NCBI GenBank assembly: GCA_028821515.1
Contig: JAPPGA010000073.1
Span: 1 to 52,447, forward strand
Direction: 5' to 3'
Source: Gammaproteobacteria bacterium
GTDB taxonomy: Bacteria > Pseudomonadota > Gammaproteobacteria > Pseudomonadales > Azotimanducaceae
Length of the DNA: 52,447 nt
The stretch's first letter is position 1; each line of letters opens with the position of its first letter. Positions 26,911-35,567 of the stretch are shown piece by piece. A program made the translations under genes and the position numbers. The notes below the pieces were generated by a model that had not been told where the DNA came from, did not search any database, and saw only the letters and a list, made by a program, of their open reading frames with translations.

Positions 26911-29325
26911 ATGTCCCGCAAGGCCGGCGCCATGCTCGTCGGCGGCAGCATCGCCATGCTCGCCATGGCCACCGGTGGCGCGCTGATGGCGAACTACGGC
27001 TGGCGGGAAGCCCAGGAGGCGGAAATCGAGGCGGCGCTCCGGGCGGGAGTCGCCGCCGCGGCCCACTTCATGCGGGGAGACCTGGCGGCGGCCGAGGACA
27101 AGATCAAGGAACGGGTCGCAGGCGTCATGCGGGGCCTGATGGACGACCTGATCGTGGGCGCCGACGACATCATCGTCCAACACGACCTCGCGACGAACCG
27201 CACGATCATCACGGTTGCCGGCGGTGCAACTTACCTGTTCAAGAGCCTTTGGGCGGCCGGGGGGACCGGCGCCCCGGAGCCTGTGGACGTGCGTGTCGTG
27301 GTGGAATTCGATACGAGCCAGTTCGAATTCGCCCTCGCCCTGGACGTATCGAGATCGATGGGTCGCACGCCGCCGGGATGGTCGGTCACGCGGCTGGACG
27401 CGTTGAAGGACACCATCCGCGCGGTCGCGCAGACGGTGGACACCGTGTCGACGACGAATCCCGGCGTTGTCACCCTCGCACTCGTGCCGTACTCGAACGT
27501 CGTCAACGTGGCGGACACTTCGGGGATTTTCCAGACCGAAGCCAAGGAACGCTACGTGCGCATGCTTACCGGCGCCGAGTACAGCACGCAGGCGTCGCGC
27601 GACTCTGAAGGGCACTGGGTCGACACGTTCCACTACTACGGCACTGGCGCCGACATGGGTCCGCTGTCGTCCCGCGATCTGCCCGACTTCCTGACCGTAA
27701 CGGATTGGGACCTGCACCAGCCGGGAGCGGATGACGTCTCCAGCCAGGTGCCCGACCTGGGCACGTGGGATTTCGAGGGATCAGATTTCTGGAATGGTTG
27801 CGTGATGGCGCGGTGGGGCGCGTATTGGGACCCGGACGCGAGGCCCGTTGTCTGGGACCCCGGGGATCTGAGCAACTGGCCTGCCAGGAAGACCGTGGCT
27901 GGCTGGGAACCCGGCTCGACCGGCATCCAGGGCCTGCCGCTGCACCTCTCTGACGAACCCCCGGACGCGGCTGACCCGAATACCCGGTTCTCCGCCTACT
28001 CGTGGCCCGACGCGCGCATTGCCGGAACGGCGGACAGTCACCTCAGCGAAGTCATGCGGATGGCCCTGGATTCCAGCTACAGCTCTCCCGCCTTGGTCTC
28101 GGTTTCCGAGAACCACTGGCACCTGCGGGCCCAGGACCGGGGCGGCAGCCTCCTCTGTCCGGATGCGCCGATCGTGCCACTGACGGACGATATAACCTCA
28201 CTGCAGGCAGCGAATGACTATGAGCCTGTGGCGAGCCATTCGCGTACCTTTGTAGGCCAGACGTTCCTCCACCTGGGGATCGTCTGGGGACTGAGAGCAC
28301 TCTCTCCTCTCTGGAAGGACGTGTGGAGGGTGAAGAGCGTGTCCGGCGAGGACTTGCCGCGGACCCCGTGTGCCGAAGGGGGAACTGTCCAGGGCTGCTC
28401 GCAGTCTGTGGAAAAGGCGATCGTGATCGTCTCGGATGGCGCCAACTGGCTGGGCGATGCCAGGCGCGGCCGAAGTTTCGAACGCCGGCCCCGCGGCCTG
28501 GTCCACCTTACCAACCCAATCTTCGGGTTGGGGCGGTGCGACGCGAGTTTCCGGACAGACGCCATCTTCAGGACAGCCATCTCTGCGGAGGATCCGGCGA
28601 CGTTCTCGGCCGGATTCAGTGTCGATTCGAGCGGCGTCTTCACCCCGGCCGGCCTCTCGGCGGTACTCGACGGCTTTCAGCATCTTCATCCCCTCCTGGC
28701 GACGCTGAACCCCCTGGTGCCGGCGGATCAGTTGGTCATCAACTCCTATCGGATGGTCTGGGAGAACGCGCTCAAGGACATGACGCCCTGGCAACTCTTC
28801 CGGGGCTACGACGACAATTCGCCGACCAAGAGCGCGGATGCGGCCGACGTCCTGACGGACCCCGCGAACGTATTCGGCCTCGAGGGCCGACCCGTGCACA
28901 GCGGACACTACTGCAGGCCTATTACGGCTGCGTTCAGCGCGTACGGACGGGCGGATGACCTGGTGCGCGTCGGCGACGGCCCGCCAGTCGCTGACGTGGC
29001 TCCCTTGTCGGTTCCTTCCTGGCCATGGTCCGATTCGACGGGCGACCTGAGGCCTCCCCTGGAAGACCGACTCGACGACTGGTTCCGTGAAGCCTGCGAT
29101 CTCGCCGGACAGCGCGGCGTGCGGATCCACGCCATCTACATCGGCGGCGACCGGCAACCTTGGGAGCAGGCAGCCATCGCACTGCTTGAAGAGTGCGTGG
29201 ACCGGGGCTACGGCAGCAGTCCCGCGGTGGATGAAGTTCATGTCGCGCCCACCGCGCAGGAGTTGCAGGACGCCATCGAGAACATCATCGATATCCGGCG
29301 CACCCTGCGTTTCATCGATCCGTAG
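26911..29325 (+). CDS. TadG-like membrane-anchored von Willebrand factor A protein
   Basis: An 804-aa protein. A TadE/TadG-type N-terminal anchor (MSRKAGAMLVGGSIAMLAMA plus following helix residues) is followed by a helical region and a VWA domain with the metal site DVSRS (residues 145-149). VIVSDGANW and HAIYIGGDR lie later. The VWA fold is interrupted by a long insertion rich in Trp, Asp and Pro, about residues 215-500. Tad proteins build Flp pili, but no other tad gene is adjacent. The start is uncertain: the frame is open to 26611, which includes the promoter palindrome; TTG 26862 is an alternative. A lone repeat unit lies at 28570-28580. Confidence 0.8.
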   Translation: MSRKAGAMLVGGSIAMLAMATGGALMANYGWREAQEAEIEAALRAGVAAAAHFMRGDLAAAEDKIKERVAGVMRGLMDDLIVGADDIIVQHDLATNRTIITVAGGATYLFKSLWAAGGTGAPEPVDVRVVVEFDTSQFEFALALDVSRSMGRTPPGWSVTRLDALKDTIRAVAQTVDTVSTTNPGVVTLALVPYSNVVNVADTSGIFQTEAKERYVRMLTGAEYSTQASRDSEGHWVDTFHYYGTGADMGPLSSRDLPDFLTVTDWDLHQPGADDVSSQVPDLGTWDFEGSDFWNGCVMARWGAYWDPDARPVVWDPGDLSNWPARKTVAGWEPGSTGIQGLPLHLSDEPPDAADPNTRFSAYSWPDARIAGTADSHLSEVMRMALDSSYSSPALVSVSENHWHLRAQDRGGSLLCPDAPIVPLTDDITSLQAANDYEPVASHSRTFVGQTFLHLGIVWGLRALSPLWKDVWRVKSVSGEDLPRTPCAEGGTVQGCSQSVEKAIVIVSDGANWLGDARRGRSFERRPRGLVHLTNPIFGLGRCDASFRTDAIFRTAISAEDPATFSAGFSVDSSGVFTPAGLSAVLDGFQHLHPLLATLNPLVPADQLVINSYRMVWENALKDMTPWQLFRGYDDNSPTKSADAADVLTDPANVFGLEGRPVHSGHYCRPITAAFSAYGRADDLVRVGDGPPVADVAPLSVPSWPWSDSTGDLRPPLEDRLDDWFREACDLAGQRGVRIHAIYIGGDRQPWEQAAIALLEECVDRGYGSSPAVDEVHVAPTAQELQDAIENIIDIRRTLRFIDP
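28570..28580 (+). repeat. Solitary AGGACAGCCAT unit inside the TadG-like gene
   Basis: One full core in a coding region without neighbours. It is read in a different frame (R-T-A-I) from the DSH frame used in der and gspK. It may be chance or a single founder unit. Confidence 0.35.
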
Positions 29326-29333
29326 TGACGTTT

Positions 29334-29514
29334 GGGACAGCTGACGCTCGGACAGCCATCAGCTGACGCTCGGACAGCCATTGAAGTGGCACCCAATCGC
29401 TGTTGGACACCCACTCCACCAATCGCTGTTGGACACCCACTCCACCGGTTTGTTGGACACCCACGCTAGCAGCTGACGCTCGGACAGCCATGACTATCGC
29501 TGTTGGACACCCAC
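29334..29514 (+). repeat. GGACA(G/C)CCA(T/C) repeat cluster 6 (8 units)
   Basis: Units are near 29334 (degenerate), 29349, 29371, 29404, 29430, 29454, 29481 and 29504. Two spacer types alternate: AGCTGACGCTC before CGGACAGCCAT, and ATCGCTGT before TGGACACCCAC followed by TCCACC. The G at core position 1 is replaced by C or T. It begins 9 bp after the TadG-like stop and lies on the 3' side of the HUH transposase gene. Confidence 0.85.
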
Positions 29515-29720
29515 TCCACCCCCACTCCACCGGTTTGGCGTGGCCTGGGGCGAAAGGATGATTTACTGGCGCTCGTTGATGGGGTATGAACTGTCGCTAG
29601 GCGGGTGGCCAGGACATTGGCTGAGTCCAGGGCCGGGTGGAGTCGTGCGCGTGCCCATCGACAGGGCACGAGTAGACGAACGCGAGCAGTTCAGAGGTTC
29701 TTGATGTTGGCTTGGGGACC

Positions 29721-29742
29721 CGCGCGCCCACATGGCCGCGCG
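29721..29742. terminator. GC-rich inverted repeat downstream of the HUH transposase
   Basis: CGCGCG (29721-29726) can pair with CGCGCG (29737-29742) across a 10-nt loop, about 40 bp beyond the transposase stop. There is no T-run in the direction of transcription, so it could equally be a transposase-recognised palindrome. Confidence 0.35.
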
Positions 29743-29779
29743 CGCATGGCAAATTTCGCAGTAGTGCGTTTGGGAGGGC

Positions 29780-30688
29780 TCAGGCGATGGCGACGAGCCA
29801 AGCTGGTATTCCTCCCCTGCGCCAGCCCCGTCGGCGCTGCGCGGCGAAAGCCTTTAGCCAGGTGTCACTACCGCGCCAGGTCATCGGTGGATCGGTTCCC
29901 GTGCGCTCACCTTGACACCGGGAGGCCGTCCATTGGACCTGTGCTAGGTAGACTGACAGGGTCGTCTCCAATGCGGGCTCTCCGGCCGTCAGCACGCGTC
30001 CGGAGCGGGCCTCAAGTTGCAGCGGCCTGAGTGGCTCTCCTAACCGTGATGGTGTCTCCTCCATCTCCTCCAGCCGCCGCCGCAACGAGGTCCTCTGGGG
30101 TGCATCGAGCGTGTCCACCATTCCTGCTCGCAACGGATTCAGATCGTTGTAGACCATGCACGCATGAATGGCCTGTGCGTCCGCGAGCGGGCGTGACTCG
30201 AAGCGGCCATCCCAGAAACGTCCCGTGCGATCCTCCTCGGCGTTGGCGCGTCGCGCGATGTGTTCGTTCAGGCACCGCATGTACCAGGACAGATCGCCCA
30301 GACGTTGTCTGATCTCGGCGAGGCGGACTGGATCTGCTACCAAAGCCGCCTCGTAGACGGCGCGCAAACCTGGATCTTCTGATCGGGGACCGAATACACG
30401 CGACCAACGCCGCGCGACCTCGGCGTCGGACCATTCACAGGCGCGGGCGGGGCAGTAGTTGACGACCATGTGGTAGTGATTTGACATGACAGCGTAGGCG
30501 TAGATGTCGACTGGAAAGATCTCGGTAAGGAATAGCATCCGATGTTCGATCCACTTTCGACGGTGGTCATAGTTCTCGCCCGTGTATGGGTCTTCGCCGC
30601 AAAGCCACGCTTGGCGTACGCAGCGGTCATAGAGGTGATAGAAGCCGCCGTTTTCGCGATTGATCAAGTCGCATCTGGGTCGCGTCAT
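29780..30688 (-). CDS. HUH-type transposase (Y1 / REP-associated family)
   Basis: A 302-aa protein of the Transposase_17/Y1_Tnp superfamily. The start resembles related transposases (GGFYHLYDRCVRQAWLCGED). The metal-binding HUH motif is His71/His73 in AYAVMSNHYHMVV, and the C-terminal signature is VYNDLNPLRAGM (179-190). These enzymes nick and join single-stranded DNA at hairpins; RAYT relatives mobilise REP palindromes. In the segment where RAYTs usually have the nucleophilic Tyr (YTRYFN type), this protein has HIARRAN; Tyr136 in WYMRCLNE is the nearest candidate, so activity is uncertain. No IS ends were found. Repeat clusters 6 and 7 flank the gene in opposite orientations. Confidence 0.82.
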   Translation of the reverse strand: MTRPRCDLINRENGGFYHLYDRCVRQAWLCGEDPYTGENYDHRRKWIEHRMLFLTEIFPVDIYAYAVMSNHYHMVVNYCPARACEWSDAEVARRWSRVFGPRSEDPGLRAVYEAALVADPVRLAEIRQRLGDLSWYMRCLNEHIARRANAEEDRTGRFWDGRFESRPLADAQAIHACMVYNDLNPLRAGMVDTLDAPQRTSLRRRLEEMEETPSRLGEPLRPLQLEARSGRVLTAGEPALETTLSVYLAQVQWTASRCQGERTGTDPPMTWRGSDTWLKAFAAQRRRGWRRGGIPAWLVAIA

Positions 30689-30828
30689 AGGGACATTGTG
30701 GGCAGCCCTCGGTCTCGCGAATAGCGGCGCTTGACGCTCTGTGGTGCGAGATTCTGCTGCTTTGAGGCGTAGGCGATCGCCCTAGCGTCCATCTGGCACC
30801 GACAGAATAACTCCCAGATGTGGCACAT

Positions 30829-31067
30829 GTGGGTGTCCACGTGCACCGGAAGGATGGGTGTCCCCTGGGGGATAGGGGACGTATGGGTGTCCCATGGGAG
30901 ACGGTCGATGGGGAGCGAACCCGGAGACCGGGAGGAAGGGTGGGGGAGGAAGGGTGGGTGTCCCACTCGGATGGCCCGGGTGTCCAATCGGATTGGACGT
31001 ATGGGTGCCCCGGGGGAATATGTATGGGTGTCCCATGGGGACAAGATTGGAGACGTGTGGGTGTCCC
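30829..31067 (-). repeat. ATGGGTGTCC repeat cluster 7 (8 units, reverse orientation)
   Basis: Units start at 30829, 30854, 30883, 30954, 30976 (partial), 31001 (TGCCC variant), 31024 and 31057. Copies at 30883-30895 and 31024-31036 are the hairpin form ATGGGTGTCCCAT. A longer block, GAGACGGTCGATG...GGAG, occurs near 30897 and 31072, so part of the cluster was duplicated with flanking sequence. It sits 140 bp upstream of the HUH transposase and inverted relative to cluster 6. Confidence 0.85.
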
Positions 31068-31185
31068 CTGTGAGACGGTCGATGAGGAGCGGACCTGGAG
31101 ACCGGGATGGGGCAGCGCCCAGGTCCTGTGCCCTAGGTCTCGTCGAACCGTATCGTGGCGCCTTCGAGCCGCGAGCCGCTGGAGA

Positions 31186-33087
31186 CTAGCGCGGTTGTTG
31201 GCCCAATGATGGAATGTCCTTGAACTGGTCCAGCGCCTCGGGGTTTGCAAGCACTGTAGCGTTGCCGGGCTCCCGTCCGTGGATGATGTCCCTTACGGCA
31301 AGCTCCGCGATCTTTCCACTCATTGTGCGAGGCACGTCGTTGACCTGTAGGACCAGCGCCGGGACGTGCCTGGGAGACGCGTTTCGGCGAATGCGATCCC
31401 TGATTTCGGCGCGCAAGGTCTGGTCCAACGGGAGTCCTTCGCGCAGCACGACGAAGAGAACGATGCGCACGTCATCGCGCCATGACTGGGCGACGCACAC
31501 CGATTCGACAACGGCGTCAATGGATTCGACCTGGCGGTAGATCTCCGCCGTGCCGATGCGTACGCCGCCTGGATTCAGCACGGCGTCGCTGCGCCCGTGA
31601 ATGATCATGCCTCCGTGGTCGGTGAACTCGGCGAAATCGCCGTGCGCCCAAACGTTATCGAACCTCTCGAAATAGGCGGCGCGGAACTTCGCACCATCCG
31701 GATCGTCCCAAAACCCCGTGGGCCGCGACGGGAACGATCTGGTGCAGACGAGTTCACCCTTTTCTCCCGGGGGTAGCGGCTTGCCGTCTTCATCGAAGAC
31801 CTCGACGGCCATTCCGAGCCCTTTGCTCTGCAGTTCGCCCGGATACACCGGTAAAAGTGGGTTGCCAAGCGCAAAGCACGAGACGATATCGGTGCCGCCT
31901 GATATCGAGGCGAGGGCAACGTCTTCCTTGAAGTGTCGGTAAACGTAGTGGAACGATTCAGGGGCGAGGGGCGACCCGGTGGAGAGAATCGAGCGCAGCC
32001 TGGTCAGGCGATGGCTCTCGCGTGGTTTGACGCCAAACTTCTGCAGCGCCGAAAGGTACTTGGCGCTGACCCCGAATATCGAGACTTCTTCCGCGTCGAT
32101 AAGGTCGATAAGTTCGCTCCGGCGAGGGTGGAACGGAGAGCCGTCGTAGAGCACGATGGCAGAGCCGCTGGCGAGACCGGATACGAGCCAGTTCCACATC
32201 ATCCAGCCACACGTGGTGAAGTAGAAGAGGGTGTCGTCGGGCTTCAGGTCCGTGTGCAGACGATGCTCCTTGAGGTGTTGGAGCAGCGTTCCTCCCACGC
32301 CGTGGACTATGCATTTGGGTTTGCCGGTAGTGCCGGAGGAGTAGAGCACGTACAACGGGTCGTCGAAGCCGCGCGGTTCAAAAGAAACCGTGTCTTCGCG
32401 GCGCTCTGCCGCAATACGTTGAATGTCTTGGGTCCACAGTAGGGCTTCGATCGAGTCGATTCGTTGCCGCACTTCCTCGGCCTTGGCGGACACGTCGAAC
32501 GTCTTGCCGCCATACAGGTATTTGTCGCATGCGATCAGCAGTTTCGGCCGGGTTTGGCCGAAGCGGTCGAGTGCGCCCTCAACGCCGAAGTCCGGGGAGC
32601 ACGATGTCCAGACCGCTCCGATCGACGCCCCAGCAAGCGTGCAGACAACGGTTTCCGGTATGTTGGGCAGCCATCCGGCGATCCGGTCGCCGGGCACAAC
32701 ACCACGCTCTCGGAACTCGGTGGCGACCCGGGCCACCCAGCGGTGGAGCTCCGCGTACGTGAGCGTCTGACGTTCGCCGTTCTCCAGCAAGCCGACGACA
32801 GCAGTGCGGTCGTCACGCCGCCGCAGCAGGTTTTCTGCGAAGTTGAGTTTGGCGCCCTGGAACCAGCGGGAGTCCAGGAAATCGTCGCCGTTTTGGAGCG
32901 CTTGCGAAGCCTCCGTCGTCGAGACGACGTCGCAGAACTCCCAGAGTGCCCGCCAGAACGCCCCGCGGTGCTCTATGGACCACGCGTGCAGCGCATCGTA
33001 GTCATCGAACCCCTGCAGTCGCATGAACCTCGCCAGATTGGACCGTTCTGCCGTCTCGGCATTTGGCGTCATCAATGGCTGGCTCAT
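31186..33087 (-). CDS. Acetoacetyl-CoA synthetase
   Basis: A 633-aa member of the ANL adenylate-forming superfamily. The N-terminal ACS-type domain (FMRLQGFDDYDALHAWSIEH) precedes the AMP-binding motif YVLYSSGTTGKPKCIVHG. Then come TTCGWMMWNWLVSGL, characteristic of AacS, and SISGGTDIVSCF. The C-terminal lid has a conserved Lys in NDVPRTMSGKIAEL. It activates acetoacetate to acetoacetyl-CoA in the cytoplasm, feeding ketone bodies or polyhydroxybutyrate products into metabolism. ATG 33087 fits the family start; the frame remains open to 33585 only because cluster 8 has no stops. Confidence 0.9.
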   Translation of the reverse strand: MSQPLMTPNAETAERSNLARFMRLQGFDDYDALHAWSIEHRGAFWRALWEFCDVVSTTEASQALQNGDDFLDSRWFQGAKLNFAENLLRRRDDRTAVVGLLENGERQTLTYAELHRWVARVATEFRERGVVPGDRIAGWLPNIPETVVCTLAGASIGAVWTSCSPDFGVEGALDRFGQTRPKLLIACDKYLYGGKTFDVSAKAEEVRQRIDSIEALLWTQDIQRIAAERREDTVSFEPRGFDDPLYVLYSSGTTGKPKCIVHGVGGTLLQHLKEHRLHTDLKPDDTLFYFTTCGWMMWNWLVSGLASGSAIVLYDGSPFHPRRSELIDLIDAEEVSIFGVSAKYLSALQKFGVKPRESHRLTRLRSILSTGSPLAPESFHYVYRHFKEDVALASISGGTDIVSCFALGNPLLPVYPGELQSKGLGMAVEVFDEDGKPLPPGEKGELVCTRSFPSRPTGFWDDPDGAKFRAAYFERFDNVWAHGDFAEFTDHGGMIIHGRSDAVLNPGGVRIGTAEIYRQVESIDAVVESVCVAQSWRDDVRIVLFVVLREGLPLDQTLRAEIRDRIRRNASPRHVPALVLQVNDVPRTMSGKIAELAVRDIIHGREPGNATVLANPEALDQFKDIPSLGQQPR

Positions 33088-33112
33088 TTTTCGGTGTGCG
33101 TACTGATCTTGT

Positions 33113-33340
33113 GGGACAGGTTCACAGGATACCTGCTGGGACAGGATACCGGCTGGGACAGCCATGTGCAGAACGCAATGGGACAGCCAAGAACGCAATG
33201 GGACAGCCACAGAACGCGATGGGACAGCCACAGAACGCGATGGGACAGCCATGTGCAGACAAGATGGCGATAGAACGCAATGGGACAGCCACATGGCGAA
33301 GGAAGTGGACAGCCACATGGCGAAGGAAGTGGACACCCAT
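33113..33340 (+). repeat. GGGACAGCCA repeat cluster 8 (10 units)
   Basis: Units start at 33113 and 33138 (both degenerate, GGGACAGG), 33155, 33180, 33200, 33221, 33242, 33282, 33306 and 33330. Five units share the spacer AGAACGC(A/G)A with periods of 20-21 bp. The last two have TGGCGAAGGAAG spacers at a 24-bp period. The cluster occupies the divergent promoter region between acetoacetyl-CoA synthetase and the hydrolase, ending 38 bp before the hydrolase -10 box. Confidence 0.9.
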
Positions 33341-33378
33341 CGGTCCAGGCCACCCACCGGTCCAGGCCATGCGCCCGG

Positions 33379-33384
33379 TATAAT
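33379..33384 (+). promoter_or_regulatory. Consensus -10 box, probable leaderless promoter
   Basis: A perfect TATAAT ends 6 nt before the hydrolase ATG (33391), so transcription would begin at or within a base or two of the start codon. No ribosome binding site is present, in agreement with a leaderless message. The -35 region lacks a clear TTGACA. Confidence 0.6.
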
Positions 33385-33390
33385 CGTCGG

Positions 33391-34338
33391 ATGATCGAGA
33401 GCGGCCCGACATCGCACGTTTACTTCTCGCAGCGCCTTCGCCTGCACTACGTCGACTGGGGGAACGAGGAGGCGCCGCCGATGCTGATGGTGCACGGCGG
33501 TCGCGACCATTGCCGGAACTGGGACTGGGTCGCCCGGGACCTGAGCCGTGACTACCACGTCATCGCCCCTGACCTGCGCGGCCACGGCGATTCGCAGTGG
33601 ATGATTGGTGGCAGCTACAACACCGTCGACTACGTCTACGACATCGCCCAGCTCTTACATCAGAAAAAGATGACGCCGGCGACGATCATCAGCCACTCGC
33701 TCGGCGCGTCCGTGTCCCTGCTTTACACCGGGCTGTATCCGAAAACAGTCAAGAAACTTGTCGCCATCGAGGGGATGGGTCTGTCGTCGTCGGCCGCCAG
33801 GACCGCAGAAGGCGCCGCGAGTGGCGACAGCGCGGCGACGGGTCGCCTGCTGGACGACTGGGTGCGGGGCACGCGCCGGATCGCTGGCCGGTTGCCACGC
33901 CGTTATCCGACGCTGGAAGAGGCGTTCCAGCGCATGCAGGAGGAGAACCCGCACCTGTCGGAGTCCCAGGCGCGGCATCTCACGATCCATGGCAGCAACC
34001 AGAACGAGGACGGCACCTTTAGCTGGAAGTTCGACAACTACGTTCGGGCAACGGCGCCGGTGGGACTGACCGCGGAACAGATCCACCACCTCTACGAGCG
34101 CATCACCTGTCCGACCCTGCTGGTCTACGGTTCCGAGTCCTGGGTCCCGAGTCCCGCCAACGACGAGCGCGCGAAGTACCTGTCCAGCATGCGCCTGGCC
34201 GTGATCGAAGATGCCGGCCACTGGGTCCACCACGACCAACTGGCTGAATTCCTGACTATTGTCAGAGGATTCCTGAAGGAGCCCTCATCCGGAGCCAGCG
34301 CGAGGCACGACGCCTCGCAAGAGGGCAGCCTTGCCTGA
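33391..34338 (+). CDS. Alpha/beta-hydrolase fold protein
   Basis: A 315-aa hydrolase. The oxyanion-hole segment MLMVHGGRDH is followed by APDLRGHGDS and the nucleophile elbow SHSLGAS (Ser-x-Ser-x-Gly rather than the common Gly-x-Ser-x-Gly). TLLVYGSESW lies near the acid, and the catalytic His is in GHWVHHDQ. Esterase, haloalkane-dehalogenase-like or lipolytic activity are all possible; the substrate is not predictable. The stop overlaps the next gene by 8 nt, so both probably share the leaderless promoter. Confidence 0.85.
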   Translation: MIESGPTSHVYFSQRLRLHYVDWGNEEAPPMLMVHGGRDHCRNWDWVARDLSRDYHVIAPDLRGHGDSQWMIGGSYNTVDYVYDIAQLLHQKKMTPATIISHSLGASVSLLYTGLYPKTVKKLVAIEGMGLSSSAARTAEGAASGDSAATGRLLDDWVRGTRRIAGRLPRRYPTLEEAFQRMQEENPHLSESQARHLTIHGSNQNEDGTFSWKFDNYVRATAPVGLTAEQIHHLYERITCPTLLVYGSESWVPSPANDERAKYLSSMRLAVIEDAGHWVHHDQLAEFLTIVRGFLKEPSSGASARHDASQEGSLA

Positions 34339-35479
34339 GGGCGGGACGGTAACCCGGGCAGCCGTCATCGAATGCCTCCATGACCGGCCGCACAAAGGCG
34401 TCATTTTCGTTACGGGCGGCGGCTCCCTCATCCTGTCGGACCTCCTGCAGGTGCCCGGCGCGTCGGCCACGTTGCTCGAAGCCCGCATCCCCTACGCACA
34501 GGCCGCGCTGACGTCGCTCCTGGGCGAGCCGCCAGAGCAGGCCTGCAGCGCTGGAACTTCCCGGGACCTCGCAATGTGCGCGTTCCTGCGCGCGAAAGCG
34601 CTTGACCCGGACGCGCGGACCTTCGGCCTTGCGATCACGGCAAGCTTGCGCTCCACGCGTCCGAAGCGCGGCGAACACCGGGCCTGGTGCGCCGTGCAGA
34701 CCTCGGTTCGAACCCACACCACTTCGCTGCACCTGGCCAAGGGCGCACGCAGCCGGGAGGAGGAGGAGCGTTTCCTGGCTGACATCGCCCTCGCAACCCT
34801 GGCGCAGGCGCTCGGCATCGACCCTCCCGTTGCGAAAATGCTGGAAGCGGACACTCTCAGGACTCGTGTCGCCGAGGGCGATTCGGACATGCAGGCACTC
34901 CTGTCCGGCAGTTGTTCCGCTATCCCCACCCACACCGGCCTGCCCAAGGCCATCCTATCGGGGGCCTTCAATCCGGTGCACGAGGGCCACCGGCGGATGG
35001 CGGCCGCTGCGGCCTCACGGCTGGGCGAACCCGTCGCGTACGAGCTTTCCGTCAGGAACGTCGACAAGCCGCCACTGAACTTTCACGACATGCGTGCCCG
35101 CCGTAAACAGTTCAACACCTCCGAGGAGGTTTGGCTTACCAATGCCTCGACGTTCATCGAGAAGGCGCGCGTCTTCGGCGGCGTGACGTTCGTCGTCGGC
35201 GTGGACACGATCATGCGGGTCGCGGACCCCCGGTATTACGAAGATGGCGATGTTGACGCGGCGGTTGAAGAACTCGCCGCGGCCGGATGTCGTTTCCTCG
35301 TGTTCGGCCGCCTCCTTGGCGGCATGACCGGCGCCGATGCAGGCGAGAACTTCGTCGAACTGGACGACCTCGATCTGCCAGAAAGGCTGCGTGAACTCTG
35401 CGACGGCTTTGGCGAGGCGGAGTTCCGCAGCGACATTTCATCGACGGCGCTTCGGGCTCGCCGGGCCAACGACGGCTGA
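34331..35479 (+). CDS. CinA-like domain fused to a nucleotidylyltransferase (plant-type fusion)
   Basis: A 382-aa two-domain protein. Residues 1-190 resemble the CinA C-terminal/PncC amidohydrolase: VIFVTGGGSLILSDLLQVPG, with Thr where the catalytic Ser of ESCTGG would align, then STRPKRGEHRAW. Residues 215-382 form an NMN-adenylyltransferase-like Rossmann domain with ILSGAFNPVHEGHRRM (GxFxPxHxGH) and a short ISSTALR. Separate enzymes of these types deamidate NMN and adenylate the product in NAD salvage, so a bifunctional role is plausible. I recall the same fusion in plant nucleotidylyltransferase-superfamily proteins. The start is TTG 34331 by frame; no better one is visible. Confidence 0.75.
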   Translation: MPEGGTVTRAAVIECLHDRPHKGVIFVTGGGSLILSDLLQVPGASATLLEARIPYAQAALTSLLGEPPEQACSAGTSRDLAMCAFLRAKALDPDARTFGLAITASLRSTRPKRGEHRAWCAVQTSVRTHTTSLHLAKGARSREEEERFLADIALATLAQALGIDPPVAKMLEADTLRTRVAEGDSDMQALLSGSCSAIPTHTGLPKAILSGAFNPVHEGHRRMAAAAASRLGEPVAYELSVRNVDKPPLNFHDMRARRKQFNTSEEVWLTNASTFIEKARVFGGVTFVVGVDTIMRVADPRYYEDGDVDAAVEELAAAGCRFLVFGRLLGGMTGADAGENFVELDDLDLPERLRELCDGFGEAEFRSDISSTALRARRANDG

Positions 35480-35567
35480 CTGGGAGGTTCTTCCTCGCTC
35501 GCCGGCGCCTCCGGCCTCAACTCATCATTTTCAAGGGAGTGCTTCCTGGCTGAGCGCTCGTCTCGCG

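Noticed and set aside
29605-30030. Plus-strand open frame of 141 codons downstream of cluster 6
   Set aside because: Arg/Pro-rich composition and overlap with the 3' part of the HUH transposase gene indicate a shadow frame.
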